This document shows positions 16,084-24,080 of a DNA stretch of 64,000 bases, piece after piece. Position 1 is the first letter of the stretch, and the number at the start of each line of letters is the position of its first letter. The position numbers and the translations under genes are program-made. Source of the DNA: Actinophytocola algeriensis (GTDB taxonomy: Bacteria > Actinomycetota > Actinomycetes > Mycobacteriales > Pseudonocardiaceae); assembly GCF_014203735.1 (NCBI RefSeq), contig NZ_JACHJQ010000008.1, positions 62,001-126,000 on the forward strand, read 5' to 3'. The notes below the pieces were generated by a model. That model had not been told where the DNA came from and searched no databases. It saw only the letters and a list, made by a program, of their open reading frames with translations.

Positions 16084-16851
16084 TTGAACCCGAGCTACGA
16101 CTTCACCGGCCAGGTCGCCCTGGTCACCGGCGCGGCTTCCGGCATGGGCCTCGCCACCGCACAAGCCTTCGCCAACGCGGGTGCGGCGGTCGTCCTCGCC
16201 GACGTTGACAAGGACGCCCTGCACCTCGCGGTCGACCAGCTGACCAGCGCGGGCCACCAGGCACTCGCCGTCCCCTGCGACGTGACCGACGAAGACCAAG
16301 TGACCGCCATGGTCGACACCACGGTCGCTACCTTCGGCCGCCTGGACGCGACGTTCAACAACGCGGGCATCCAGGTCCCACCCCACGACGCCGCGGACGA
16401 GCCCGCCGAGGTGTACGACCGGGTCAACGCCGTCAACGCACGGGGTATCTGGACGTGCATGAAACACGAACTGCGCCAGATGCGCAGTCAGGGCAGCGGC
16501 GCGATCGTCAACTGCTCCTCACTGGGCGGCCTGGTCGGCATCCCCGGCCGCGCCGCCTACCACGCCTCCAAACACGCCGTGCTCGGCCTGACCAGCAGCG
16601 CGGCCCTCGAATACGCACCACGCGGCATCCGCATCAACGCCATCTGCCCCGGCACCATCGACACCCCCATGGTCGCCGACATGATCGCGAACGGCGAGCT
16701 CGACATGGCTGAAGCCCTCGCCAACCAGCCCATCGGCCGCCTCGGCCGCGCGGACGAGATTGCCGCCGCCGTGCTATGGCTGTCCAGCCCAGCTGCCAGC
16801 TTCGTCATCGGCGTCGCACTCCCCGTGGACGGCGGCTACGTCGCCCGCTGA
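16084..16851 (+). CDS. Classical SDR oxidoreductase (3-oxoacyl-ACP reductase/glucose 1-dehydrogenase type)
   Basis: A 255-residue short-chain dehydrogenase. The cofactor motif is TGAASGMGLATAQAF; Asp in VVLADVDK indicates NAD(H) preference. NNAG is present (ATFNNAGIQ), the catalytic Ser is in NCSSLGGLVG, and the YxxxK pair is in AAYHASKHAVLG. The substrate-loop PGTIDTPMVADM and C-terminal PVDGGYVAR are standard. It uses a TTG start at 16084, preceded by AAGGGAAC. It lies 29 bp after the small secreted protein and ends the alcohol dehydrogenase operon. Confidence 0.9.
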   Translation: MNPSYDFTGQVALVTGAASGMGLATAQAFANAGAAVVLADVDKDALHLAVDQLTSAGHQALAVPCDVTDEDQVTAMVDTTVATFGRLDATFNNAGIQVPPHDAADEPAEVYDRVNAVNARGIWTCMKHELRQMRSQGSGAIVNCSSLGGLVGIPGRAAYHASKHAVLGLTSSAALEYAPRGIRINAICPGTIDTPMVADMIANGELDMAEALANQPIGRLGRADEIAAAVLWLSSPAASFVIGVALPVDGGYVAR

Positions 16852-16934
16852 AAACCATCATCCCGGAGACAAGTGAGTGACCTGAACACCGGGAATCGCC
16901 GTGCCAACGCCAAGGAACGCAGACGAGTGAGATG

Positions 16935-17291
16935 TTCAGCGTCCGTGAGGGGTGCTTGAGGTCACTGGTGGATGGCCGATGCTCGTCGAAAGGGTTGCGG
17001 CACTTGCTGCAGTCGGCAAGGCGAGGGTCGGGCGCTGACGGTTGTAGCGGTTGAGGTGGCGTCGTCGGCCGGTGCGGCCGTCTTCGTCGGCGCGGTCGGC
17101 GTCACCGCTGATGAGGAGTTGGTGACGGCGTTCGCTGTCGTGCTCACCTCGTCGGCAATGCCAGCGTCACGTTGCTGATTCATCGAGGCCGCGACGGTAG
17201 CGGTCGACGATCCGGAGACAGCTGTGGCCTGCCTCCAGGCTTGTTGTCCTCGACTCACCGGTGCTTATAAGACCTGGTCTCAAAACTCGGC
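16935..17291 (+). pseudogene. Degenerate coding relic, possibly ATPase-related, with an IS-end-like tail
   Basis: No intact frame exists, but coding-like helices appear in successive frames: VLEVTGGWPMLVERVAALAA near 16950, VTADEELVTAFAVVLTSS near 17105, and FIEAATVAVDDPETAVACLQ near 17182. This fits a gene broken by several indels. The last 20 bases (AGACCTGGTCTCAAAACTCG, 17271-17290) match 17 of 20 positions at 18599-18618, the 3' end of the IS5-type transposase gene. An IS remnant may have been part of the decay. Original function not identifiable. Confidence 0.35.
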
Positions 17292-17419
17292 GTGTCGCTA
17301 GGTGAACCAACGGCCCGCCCCTGGCTCCGCACCGCCCGCCTGTGGGCCCGGCCCGACGGACCGGAAGTCCGTCAGAGAGACTGGGGGCCAGTGCCCGCCC
17401 TCTCGACCTGGAGCCTTTG

Positions 17420-18367
17420 ATGCCGCAAGGGACCGTCCGTTGGTTCGACGCCGAACGGGGTTTCGGCTTCCTCGCGCCCGAGGACGGCTCGCCGGACGTG
17501 TTCGTGCACGCCTCCGAGATCGTCGAGGACGGCGGCGCGAAAATGCTCCGCGAGGGTCAGGCCGTCGTGTTCGAGGTCGGCGAGAACGACCGCGGACCCC
17601 AGGCGCTGCGCGTTCGCGTCACCGCCGATGCGGCCACCGGCAGCGCCGTGGGCCTGCTCGGCACCGTCAACTGGTACGAGCCGGGCAAGGGGTACGGCTT
17701 CGCGTCGCCGGACGGCGGCGGCGCCGACATCTTCGTGCACAGCTCCGCCATCGTGACCGGCGGCGTGGTCACCGAGGGGCAGCGGGTGGCCTTCCTGATC
17801 GTCGAAGGCGAGCGCGGCCCGCAGGCCGGGCACGTGATCCCGCTGGGAGCAGGGGCCGGCTCACCCGCTGCGGCTGGTATCGCGGACGGTGCCGACGGCA
17901 CGGTGGCCTGGTACGACGAGGACAAGGGCTTCGGCTTCATCAACCCCGACTCCGGCGCCGGGGACGTCTTCGTTCACGCCCGGGCCCTGGCCGAGGGGCT
18001 GACGTGGCTCGCGGAGGGCGACCGCGTCGCCTACGAGATGGCTAGTGGAGACAAGGGCCCGCAGGCCCGTGACGTGCACCTGGTCCGGGGCACCGAGCCC
18101 CAGACGGCGCCGCGGCGGTCGGCACCTGCCGCGGCCGCAGGGCCGGCGGCGCGGGACGTGCCCGTACGAGGCGGCGAGGGCGTCGTCGCGCGCTACGACG
18201 GCGACCGCGGCTTCGGCTTCATCACCCCGGACGCAGGCGGCGACGATCTCTTCGCCCACGTGTCCGTGATCATGGGGTCGGAGCCGCTGCAGAAGGGTGA
18301 CCGGGTCCGGTACGCGGTGCGTCAGAGCGACCGGGGCCCGCAGGCCGACCGCATCGAACGCCTCTGA
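17420..18367 (+). CDS. Protein with four tandem cold-shock domains
   Basis: A 315-residue protein built from four cold-shock domains at about residues 1-68, 78-141, 157-222 and 252-315. Each keeps the RNP1-type motif ([32 protein letters not shown]) and the RNP2-type motif (DVFVH, DIFVH, DVFVH, DLFAH). Each ends with a ...RGPQA-type sequence. Linkers are Ala/Gly/Pro-rich, the longest before domain 4. Ordinary bacterial Csp proteins are single domains of 65-70 residues; four in one chain recalls eukaryotic UNR/CSDE1 proteins. RNA or single-strand DNA binding is expected from the family. ATG chosen because domain 1 begins directly after it; GGAG lies 8 bp upstream. A short hairpin (CGCCTC/GAGGCG) spans the stop codon. 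Confidence 0.92.
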   Translation: MPQGTVRWFDAERGFGFLAPEDGSPDVFVHASEIVEDGGAKMLREGQAVVFEVGENDRGPQALRVRVTADAATGSAVGLLGTVNWYEPGKGYGFASPDGGGADIFVHSSAIVTGGVVTEGQRVAFLIVEGERGPQAGHVIPLGAGAGSPAAAGIADGADGTVAWYDEDKGFGFINPDSGAGDVFVHARALAEGLTWLAEGDRVAYEMASGDKGPQARDVHLVRGTEPQTAPRRSAPAAAAGPAARDVPVRGGEGVVARYDGDRGFGFITPDAGGDDLFAHVSVIMGSEPLQKGDRVRYAVRQSDRGPQADRIERL

Positions 18368-18595
18368 AGAGGCGCCCCTACCGATGGCTGATCACTTCCC
18401 GACGTGAGTGCTCGTTCATCCCCGTCGATGGTGCCGTCAGCAACGCGGCTGCAGCCTCCTCCAGGAGATCGATCTCCTTCGTGGTGACGGGGCCCGTGCC
18501 GACTCGAGGACCTGCTCCACGCTCAGAAGCTCACCAGCCACCCCCACCCAACGACACAGAGATACCGATGTATCCCAAACGAGTGAATGGATGCG
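18368..18595. other. Spacer between cold-shock gene and IS5-type element, no gene seen
   Basis: About 230 bp with only a shadow-like 63-codon frame that overlaps the IS end. I looked here for the missing 5' end of the serine recombinase and for an inverted repeat matching the right end of the IS (TTAAGGGTGTGTCACTGC) and found neither. Confidence 0.4.
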
Positions 18596-19438
18596 TTAGA
18601 CCTGGTCGCAGAGCTCGATCTTCATGAGCCAGCGGACGTTGATCACGGTGCAGGCCAGCGTGAGTAGCGCCAGTGTGGTGCGTTCGGTCCGGTCGTAACG
18701 CAGCCCGAGGCGTTTGAACCGCAGCAGCCAGGAGATGGTGCGTTCGACGACCCAGCGGACCCGGCCGAGGCGGGACTTGCCCTCAATCCCGGGCCGGGCG
18801 ATACGGACCTTGATACCGCGGCGGGTCAGGTAGCGGCGGCAGCGGCGGTAGTCGTAGCCCTTGTCGGCGTGCAGCTTGTCCGGTCGGCATCGTGGCCGGC
18901 CCGCCCGGCCGTGGTGGCCGCGCACGGTCGGGTTCGTGTCCAGCAGCGGCTCGAACAGCATGCTGTCGTGGGTGTTTGCCGCCGACAACATGATGTGCAG
19001 CGGTAGCCCGTTCGCGTCGCACAGAACGTGGTACTTGGAGCCGGCTTTACCCCGGTCAGTGGGGCTGCGGCCGGTCAGCTCGCCCCCCTTTTTCGACCGC
19101 ACCGACACCGCGTCGATGCAGCCTCTGGTCCAGTCGAGCTCGTCGATGTTGGACAGCTCGTAGAGCACGAGCTGGTGCAGCCGGTCCCACACGCCGGCGT
19201 CATGCCACTCACGTAACCGCCGCCACGCGGTGTGCCCGGAACCGCATCCGAGCTGCTCGGGTAGGTCTCGCCAGCGGCAGCCGGTGTCGAGCACGAACAA
19301 GATCCCCTCTAGCGCGGCACGGTCATCGATCCGGGGCCGCCCACCCGGACCGCGCGGCGCTGGTCGGGACGGGATCAGGGGTTCGATCAGCTCCCAGAGC
19401 CGGTCTTCGACCCGCCGCTGCTGCGTCGTCTTCGCCAT
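18596..19438 (-). CDS. IS5-family DDE transposase
   Basis: A 280-residue transposase. The N-terminal DUF4096-type domain includes RLWELIEPLIPSR and FVLDTGCRWRDLPEQLGCGS. The catalytic triad is visible as CIDAVSVRSKKGG (Asp), LHADKGYDYRRCR (Asp) and RWVVERTISWLLRFKRLGLR (Glu). ATG start at 19438. Full length and without internal stops, so probably still active. It is transcribed against the recombinase gene it interrupts. Confidence 0.93.
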   Translation of the reverse strand: MAKTTQQRRVEDRLWELIEPLIPSRPAPRGPGGRPRIDDRAALEGILFVLDTGCRWRDLPEQLGCGSGHTAWRRLREWHDAGVWDRLHQLVLYELSNIDELDWTRGCIDAVSVRSKKGGELTGRSPTDRGKAGSKYHVLCDANGLPLHIMLSAANTHDSMLFEPLLDTNPTVRGHHGRAGRPRCRPDKLHADKGYDYRRCRRYLTRRGIKVRIARPGIEGKSRLGRVRWVVERTISWLLRFKRLGLRYDRTERTTLALLTLACTVINVRWLMKIELCDQV

Positions 19439-19493
19439 GACTGCCCACGATCGACGACCAGGACCGGCAGGTTACGCAGTGACACACCCTTAA
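18596..19493 (-). mobile_element. IS5-family insertion sequence
   Basis: A single-ORF element. The right end is set near 19493, because GTTCAGGATGCGGTGACGTCG just beyond it is recombinase coding sequence (QDAVTSRGW). The terminal sequence reading inward is TTAAGGGTGTGTCACTGCGT. The left end is not defined: no good inverted match to the right end is found before the transposase stop, so this side may be truncated or have diverged. Total size of about 0.9 kb fits one-ORF IS5-family members. Confidence 0.7.
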
Positions 19494-20927
19494 GTTCAGG
19501 ATGCGGTGACGTCGCGGGGGTGGCAGCGGTCGGTGTCGGAGGAGTTGGTCGAGGGTTTCGGCGTCATCGTGGTGGAGTTCTTCGATGAGGGGTGTTCGCG
19601 TCGGTGGTCGTGGTCGGATCGCCGGGCTGCGTCCGCGTTGTTGAGGGCTGCCGAAGATCCGGATCGTGAGTTCGACGCGGTGGTGGTGGGGGAGTACGAG
19701 CGCGCGTTCTATGGCGATCAGTTCCGGCAGGTGGTTGCTCGGTTGGCCGTGGCAGGGGTGCAGGTGTGGTTGCCGGAGGCGGGTGGTCCGGTTGAGTTGG
19801 ATAGTCCGGTGCATGAGGCGTTGATGGTGTTGTTGGGTGCTCAGGCGCAGCGTGAGGTGGTGCGTGCTCGGCACCGGGTGTTGGCGGCGATGCGGGTACA
19901 GACGCGGGTGCAGGGCCGGTTTCTGGGTGGTCGTCCGCCGTACGGGTACCGTCTCGCGGATGCTGGCCCGCACCCGAACGCCATCCACGCGCGGTGGGGC
20001 CGGCGGTTACACGTGTTGGAGCCCGACCCGGTCACGGCGCCGTGGGTGGAGTGGATCTTCACCGAGCGTGCGGGTGGGCGGAGCGTAGCGTCGCTGGTGC
20101 GTGAGCTGAACGAGCGTGGTGTGCCGTGTCCGTCGAGCGCGGATCCAAGTCGGAACGGGCATCGTTCGGGAGAGCGGTGGATCGTGCGCACCGTGGCCAT
20201 GATCTTGGAGAACCCGCGGTACACGGACCGGCAGGTGTGGAACCGGCAGAGTACCCAGGGACATGGCTCCGGGGGCCGCGTTAGCGGTCGTGGTTCCGGT
20301 TCGGTGCGGTGGAACCCAGCAGAGGAGTGGGAGGTCTCCGAACACTTGACGCATCGCCCGTTGGTCGACGATGCCACGTTCTTGGCGGTGCAGGGGATGC
20401 GTACGGGCAGGACCACCAAGGACGGCGAGACCCGGCAGTATGCGTTGGCCGGGTTGGTGGGGTGTGGCGTGTGCGGCCGGCGGATGGACGCGCACTGGGT
20501 GCACGGCCGAGCCGGGTACCGCTGTCGACACGGGTACAACAGCGCGACACCTCGCTCGGCTGCGCCACGCAACGTGTACGTGCGCGAAGACCGCCTCCTC
20601 GAGGTCCTGCCCGGCTTGCTCGGCGGCAGCGAGGACAGAGGGGCTGGCCCGGTCCCGAGTGGACCCGCGCCGGATCCGGTAGAGGTCCTCCGTCATCGAC
20701 GGCTACAGATCGCGTGCACATATCAGGGGCAGGAACTCCGGCAAGAAGCTCCAAGGGGGATCATTTCTGTGTCAAGTCCTCCAGGCCAGACGGCGTTGGC
20801 ATTGGACTGGACAATGAGCGATGACACCGCGTACCGAAGTGGCTTACTCAGCGACCCGCAAAGCCCGACTTCAGGTAGTCTGACGAAAGAACCGGACCTT
20901 ATTTACGTAGGCACGCCGACGGATTGA
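19494..20927 (+). pseudogene. Large serine recombinase, 5' end removed by the IS insertion
   Basis: The frame QDAVTSRGWQRSVSEELVEG continues through GFGVIVVEFFDEGCSRRWSW, AVVVGEYERAFYGDQFRQVV, the recombinase domain GRFLGGRPPYGYRLAD and the zinc-ribbon-like GCGVCGRRMDAHW to a coiled C-terminus. Residues before QDAV, which in this family contain the start and the catalytic serine (R-x-S-T-E/D), are absent. Directly upstream is the IS5-type element, with an in-frame stop (TAA 19491-19493) at its edge. The first available start is GTG at 19506. Without its catalytic serine the product cannot recombine DNA. The gene once served an integrative element, and the C-terminal 60 residues may be divergent. 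Confidence 0.82.
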
Positions 20928-21107
20928 AGATTCCGTGGGGTAAAGGAGTGTCCGAGGCCGGAGTTGCACACTAACCCTACGCCTTGTGCTGGCGTGATCG
21001 TGCACATGCATAGTATGGATCAAACGACTCGGGTGACACCGTGCGCCGTCACTCGTGCGGGTGAGATGAGAGCGTTCCTGGCCGGACCCCGAGAACTGAT
21101 CCACTCG
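20928..21107. other. Spacer with weak similarity to the tRNA-Leu 3' end
   Basis: No gene is seen. GTGTCCGAGGCCGGAGTTG (20949-20967) resembles GTGTCCGAGGGGGGACTTG (42110-42128, the 3' end of the tRNA-Leu on the minus strand), with the first 10 bases identical. A degenerate attachment site is possible, but so is chance. Confidence 0.25.
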
Positions 21108-21120
21108 GTGTGAGAGTCGT

Positions 21121-21930
21121 TCATCGGTGGATGCAGGCCGCAGCGTAGTCCGCCGGTGCCTGGTAGCCGAGCGAGCTGTGCCGTCGGCGGTTGTTGTAAT
21201 CGTCTTTCCAGTCGGTGATCACCACGCGTGCGTGCGCGAGGGACCAGAACATGTTGATGCTGAGGCATTCGTCGCGGACTCGGGAGTTGAACGACTCGAC
21301 GTAGCCGTTGCGCCAGGGCTGGCCGGGCGGGATGAACGACAGGCCGACACGTTCGCCTGCCCAGTCGGCCATCGCGTCGCAGGCCAGCTCGGGGCCGTTG
21401 TCGCAGCGCAGCACCGCCGGATAGCCCCGCTGCACCGCGAGGCGGTCGAGCTCGTCGATGAGCCGGTCCGCGGTGATCGAGCGTTCGACCAAGCCGCCGA
21501 GGCACTCGCGGGTGTGTTCATCCACGATGGAGACGATCTTGACCGGTCGACCGTCGGTGGTGGCGTCGAACTGGAAGTCCACCGCCCAGACCCGGTTCGG
21601 CGCGTCGGCCTTCGGTGGGTCTGGCGCGGTCGTGGTGCCGATGCGTTTGCGTCGCCGGTGTTGCGGCACCCGCAACCCTTCCTCACGCCAGAGCCGCTGG
21701 ACCTTCTTGTGGTTCACGACCCAGCCCTCACCGCGCGCGTCGTGGTAGGCGTTACGGAACCCGCGCCGCGGATGCCCCTTCGCCCAGCCACGCAACCAGG
21801 CCCGCAACGCCGCGTCCGGATCGCCTGCTGTCGTGCTCGCCGGCGCACGTCGCTGCGTCGCACGGTGCTGACCGGTCACCCGGCACGCGAACCGCTCGGA
21901 CAGCCCCAGAACGGTCATCAGGTGCCGCAC
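21121..21930 (-). CDS. IS3-family transposase OrfB (integrase core)
   Basis: A 269-residue rve-type transposase counted from the first ATG; the functional product is probably an OrfAB fusion made by frameshifting, which would add LLSPERRRAAV upstream. Catalytic residues of the DDE triad are in VWAVDFQFDATTDG, LRCDNGPELACDA and PPGQPWRNGYVESFNSRVRD. HTH_21 type sequence (GHPRRGFRNAYHDARG) precedes the core. It ends at the left inverted repeat. Confidence 0.92.
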   Translation of the reverse strand: MRHLMTVLGLSERFACRVTGQHRATQRRAPASTTAGDPDAALRAWLRGWAKGHPRRGFRNAYHDARGEGWVVNHKKVQRLWREEGLRVPQHRRRKRIGTTTAPDPPKADAPNRVWAVDFQFDATTDGRPVKIVSIVDEHTRECLGGLVERSITADRLIDELDRLAVQRGYPAVLRCDNGPELACDAMADWAGERVGLSFIPPGQPWRNGYVESFNSRVRDECLSINMFWSLAHARVVITDWKDDYNNRRRHSSLGYQAPADYAAACIHR

Positions 21931-21953
21931 GGCAGCCCGGCGACGCTCCGGGC

Positions 21954-22241
21954 TCAGAAGTTTCCCTTCGCGATCTCCTTCAACGCCGCCTTCTCCAACT
22001 CAGCGTCCGCGAGCAACCGCTTGAGCGTCGAGTTCTCACGCTCAAGATCCTTGAGCCGTTTCGCGTCGTCAGCCTTCAACCCGCCGAACTGGTTACGCCA
22101 GCGGTGATAGGTCTGCTCGGAGACCCCCAGCTCGCGGCACACCGCCGCCACGTCCTTGCCCTCGGCCAGCAACCGATCCGCGGTCGTCAACTTCCGCACG
22201 ACCTGCTCCGGTGAGTGCCGCTTCCTCGTCGCCATGTCCAT
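21954..22241 (-). CDS. IS3-family transposase OrfA (helix-turn-helix)
   Basis: A 95-residue protein starting MDMATRKRHSPEQVVRKLTT. It has an HTH (AVCRELGVSEQTYHRWRNQF) and a leucine zipper-like tail (RLKDLERENSTLKRLLADAE) for dimerisation, as in other IS3 elements. Start ATG 22241 has AGGAAGG upstream; a longer frame to 22280 would begin within the terminal repeat. It ends AKGNF just after a slippery site. Confidence 0.92.
   Translation of the reverse strand: MDMATRKRHSPEQVVRKLTTADRLLAEGKDVAAVCRELGVSEQTYHRWRNQFGGLKADDAKRLKDLERENSTLKRLLADAELEKAALKEIAKGNF
21960..21966 (-). other. Programmed -1 frameshift heptamer
   Basis: On the coding strand the OrfA frame reads AAG GGA AAC TTC TGA; G-GGA-AAC is a canonical X-XXY-YYZ slippery heptamer. 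A -1 slip continues as AAA CTT CTG AGC CCG, giving KLLSPERRR and entering the OrfB frame. This joins OrfA and OrfB into one transposase, as known for IS3 elements. Confidence 0.75.
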
Positions 22242-22371
22242 CGAGCCTTCCTGCCCGGTCTCGGGCATACAGACTCTCACTCGACCTGGACCAACGAACC
22301 GGGGTCAGGCCACTTCTCCAGTGTCAGGGGGTTAGTCCTATGGAGAGTAAGCAGACGATCACGCGCAAGCA

Positions 22372-22399
22372 GAGCAAATTGCTCGGAATTGCTCGCAAT
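22372..22399. repeat. TTGCTC repeat cluster, downstream copy
   Basis: GAGCAAATTGCTC (22372-22384) is followed by GGAATTGCTCGCAATT. The same words occur at 24059-24080 on the other side of the three-gene cassette. Here it sits 28 bp beyond the stop of the XRE gene and next to the IS3 element. It could be an operator of a gene lost from this side, or a second binding site of the XRE protein. Confidence 0.5.
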
Positions 22400-22426
22400 T
22401 CTGAAACTAGTGCGAACGGTGGGCAA

Positions 22427-23317
22427 TCAGTCGGAATGATCAGGCAGGTGGGCCGCCAGGTCGTCGATGACTCGTGTGATGATCGCTCGTGCGGCTCGGC
22501 CGTAGCTGGCGACGGACGCCATGGAGTCGAAGATCGTGCTGTACAGCGCCGTCTCCTGGGGTTGGGCCAGGTTCAACTCGGCGGAGTAGGTCTCGACCAT
22601 CACGCGGTCGTCATCGAGCAGCCAGAAGCCGTGTGCAGGGGCCACGACGTACGCTGTGTCGAAACTGACGATGCCAAGCTTTACGTTCGGCATCGCGGCC
22701 ATCGAGACCAAGCGGTCAAGCTGGCCGAGCATTACGGCAGGCGTGCACAGGCGGTAGCGTAAGGCGGCCTCGGTCAGCACGAAATGGAAGCGCTTTTCAG
22801 GCCGGTACAGTATGTCTTGTCGCTGCATGCGGGTCTGTACTGCCTGGTTGATGTCGTTCGGAATTTTGAAGACTGTCAGGCTTTGAGCCACGCGTGCCCG
22901 CGCGTACTCGGCTGTCTGCAGGAGGCCGGGGACGTAAGTGGACTCAAAAACTCGGAACAGTCGGGTCCGCGCGTTGATTTCGGCAATCTCGGACTGGTGT
23001 GGTTTCAATCCACCGCGAAGGCGACGTTGCCACTCGGAGTACTGCAGCTCCAGCGTGTGCAGCGACGCCAAGAGGTCACTGGCGGCATCCTCGCGGTTGG
23101 TGGCTGACGTCCAGGCTCGGATGTCCTCGTCACTCGGTGTCTGTTTGCCGTTTTCGATCTTCGACACCTTGGAGGGCTGCCAGGCCAACGACTCCGCGAG
23201 CTCCTTACCGGACAAGCCGGCGCCATTCCGCAGCTCGCGGAGTCGACTGCCGAGCGCGAAACGCGCCTCCTGCACGTTGGCGGCGGCGCCCGACGCCCTA
23301 CTCTGCGGCAAAGTCAC
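22427..23317 (-). CDS. XRE-family regulator with DUF5753 (Scr1-type) domain
   Basis: A 296-residue protein: an N-terminal helix-turn-helix (RLRELRNGAGLSGKELAESL then AWQPSKVSKIENGKQTPS) and a DUF5753 domain (VFESTYVPGLLQTAEYARAR; RPEKRFHFVLTEAALRYRLC; MAAMPNVKLGIVSFDTAYVV). These proteins are widespread in actinomycetes, usually paired with small DUF397 or DUF6879 partners, and act as DNA-binding members of regulatory or toxin-antitoxin-like pairs. GTG start at 23317 gives a 20-bp overlap with the DUF6879 gene, so the two are translationally linked. No DUF397 gene follows. Confidence 0.92.
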   Translation of the reverse strand: MTLPQSRASGAAANVQEARFALGSRLRELRNGAGLSGKELAESLAWQPSKVSKIENGKQTPSDEDIRAWTSATNREDAASDLLASLHTLELQYSEWQRRLRGGLKPHQSEIAEINARTRLFRVFESTYVPGLLQTAEYARARVAQSLTVFKIPNDINQAVQTRMQRQDILYRPEKRFHFVLTEAALRYRLCTPAVMLGQLDRLVSMAAMPNVKLGIVSFDTAYVVAPAHGFWLLDDDRVMVETYSAELNLAQPQETALYSTIFDSMASVASYGRAARAIITRVIDDLAAHLPDHSD

Positions 23318-23816
23318 CTCGTGTTACAGCGCGGTGCCAAGCGGCATCGCGGTAGTAGTTGTGGGCTACGACCTCCACAGGATCGTCGATGACCTCCGCG
23401 CCGAGAAAGTTCTCCGCGTCGTCGAAGAGCATCCGCACCAGCTTGCGCGAATCGAACAACCAGTAGTCATAATCCGGCAGATCCGCAGCCTGGTCTCTCG
23501 GGAGGTAGCGGATGTCTTCCCCTGCGGCGTTGGTGTACGCCGAGCAGAAGACACCGAAGCGGCTGTAGTCGGTGAGCGGCAACGACACCACGCGCACACG
23601 GCTGAACTGCCGTCCTTCTGCGGTCGCCTGCCGAATCATGGATAGCCAATTGTCGAACCAGCCCATGTCCACGTCCGCGCCCGCGACGAACTGGCGCAGG
23701 GCGACGGTCTCGTTGTCCGACTTGTACTCATCCCGCGTCTCCAGCCGGAAGGCCGTGTGTTCGAACTCGCGGAACAAACGGCCGAACTTCGGACCTGGCT
23801 CGATGAACTCGGTCAG
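23298..23816 (-). CDS. DUF6879 family protein, probably from a CTG start
   Basis: Recognisable DUF6879 sequence: EFEHTAFRLETRDEYKSDNE, RVRVVSLPLTDYSRFGVF, GEDIRYLPRDQA, DYDYWLFDSRKLVRMLFDDA and AAWHRAVTRGDF. Homologues begin about 13 residues before the first standard start (TTG at 23777). In frame upstream lies LTEFIEPGPKFGR, which begins at CTG 23816-23814. That CTG overlaps the TGA of the preceding gene (CTGA) and has GGAGGAGC at the right distance, so it is the likely start. Function is unknown; such genes sit beside XRE/DUF5753 regulators. Length would then be 172 residues. Confidence 0.85.
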   Translation of the reverse strand: MTEFIEPGPKFGRLFREFEHTAFRLETRDEYKSDNETVALRQFVAGADVDMGWFDNWLSMIRQATAEGRQFSRVRVVSLPLTDYSRFGVFCSAYTNAAGEDIRYLPRDQAADLPDYDYWLFDSRKLVRMLFDDAENFLGAEVIDDPVEVVAHNYYRDAAWHRAVTRGDFAAE

Positions 23817-24043
23817 GGCTGCTCCTCCATGTAACGGCGGGCGTACATCTTCAGGACGTCCTCAGGGATCTCGATCAAGGTCTCATGGTCCGGAACCGGG
23901 CCGATGTCGGCCAGAGCCTGCGGGTCAGTGACCTTCCAACCCTGGACAATGTAGGTCGCGCGGTCTGTGCGGTCGGTGGCGAACAGAGTGGGGGACTGCC
24001 CCTCCTGAGAGTCCGGGTCCTTGCCGAGAAACTGTGCGCGCAT
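23813..24043 (-). CDS. Small conserved-looking protein, first gene of the XRE/DUF6879 cassette
   Basis: A 76-residue protein MRAQFLGKDPDSQEGQSPTL... that contains ATDRTDRATYIVQGWKVTD and ETLIEIPEDVLKMYARRYME. The ATG at 24043 has GGAGG six bases upstream. It is mainly hydrophilic with no membrane segment. I do not recognise a named family, though similar small proteins often precede DUF6879 genes. It overlaps DUF6879 at its stop, so the three genes form one operon reading leftward from a promoter at about 24060-24080. Confidence 0.75.
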   Translation of the reverse strand: MRAQFLGKDPDSQEGQSPTLFATDRTDRATYIVQGWKVTDPQALADIGPVPDHETLIEIPEDVLKMYARRYMEEQP

Positions 24044-24058
24044 GATCAGCCTCCGTAG

Positions 24059-24080
24059 GAGCAATTGCTCGACATTGCTC
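24059..24080. promoter_or_regulatory. TTGCTC repeat cluster, probable operator of the cassette
   Basis: GAGCAATTGCTC (24059-24070) is a perfect 12-bp palindrome followed directly by GACATTGCTC (24071-24080). It lies 16 bp upstream of the first gene of the cassette, so a bound protein would block its promoter. A similar cluster lies beyond the last gene at 22372-22399, and one more GAGCAAT occurs at 24125. The XRE/DUF5753 protein is the obvious candidate binder. Confidence 0.6.

Larger units (their letters stand above)
21108..22280 (-). mobile_element. IS3-family insertion sequence (OrfA/OrfB)
   Basis: About 1.17 kb element with short terminal inverted repeats: GTGAGAGTC at 21110-21118 and GACTCTCAC at 22272-22280. 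Candidate 3-bp duplications (TCG on both flanks) are present if the left end is set at 21108. It contains OrfA and OrfB with a -1 frameshift signal between them. It lies between the serine recombinase and the XRE/DUF6879 cassette. Element is intact in all coding parts. Confidence 0.8.

Noticed and set aside
18540-18596. Missing N-terminus of the serine recombinase on the left flank of the IS5-type element
   Set aside because: None of the three plus frames gives the catalytic R-x-S-T pattern or a frame that continues to QDAV.
21110-22280. Reading the IS3 OrfA and OrfB as a broken transposase
   Set aside because: The -1 slippery heptamer GGGAAAC in the correct frame explains the frame change; the element is intact.
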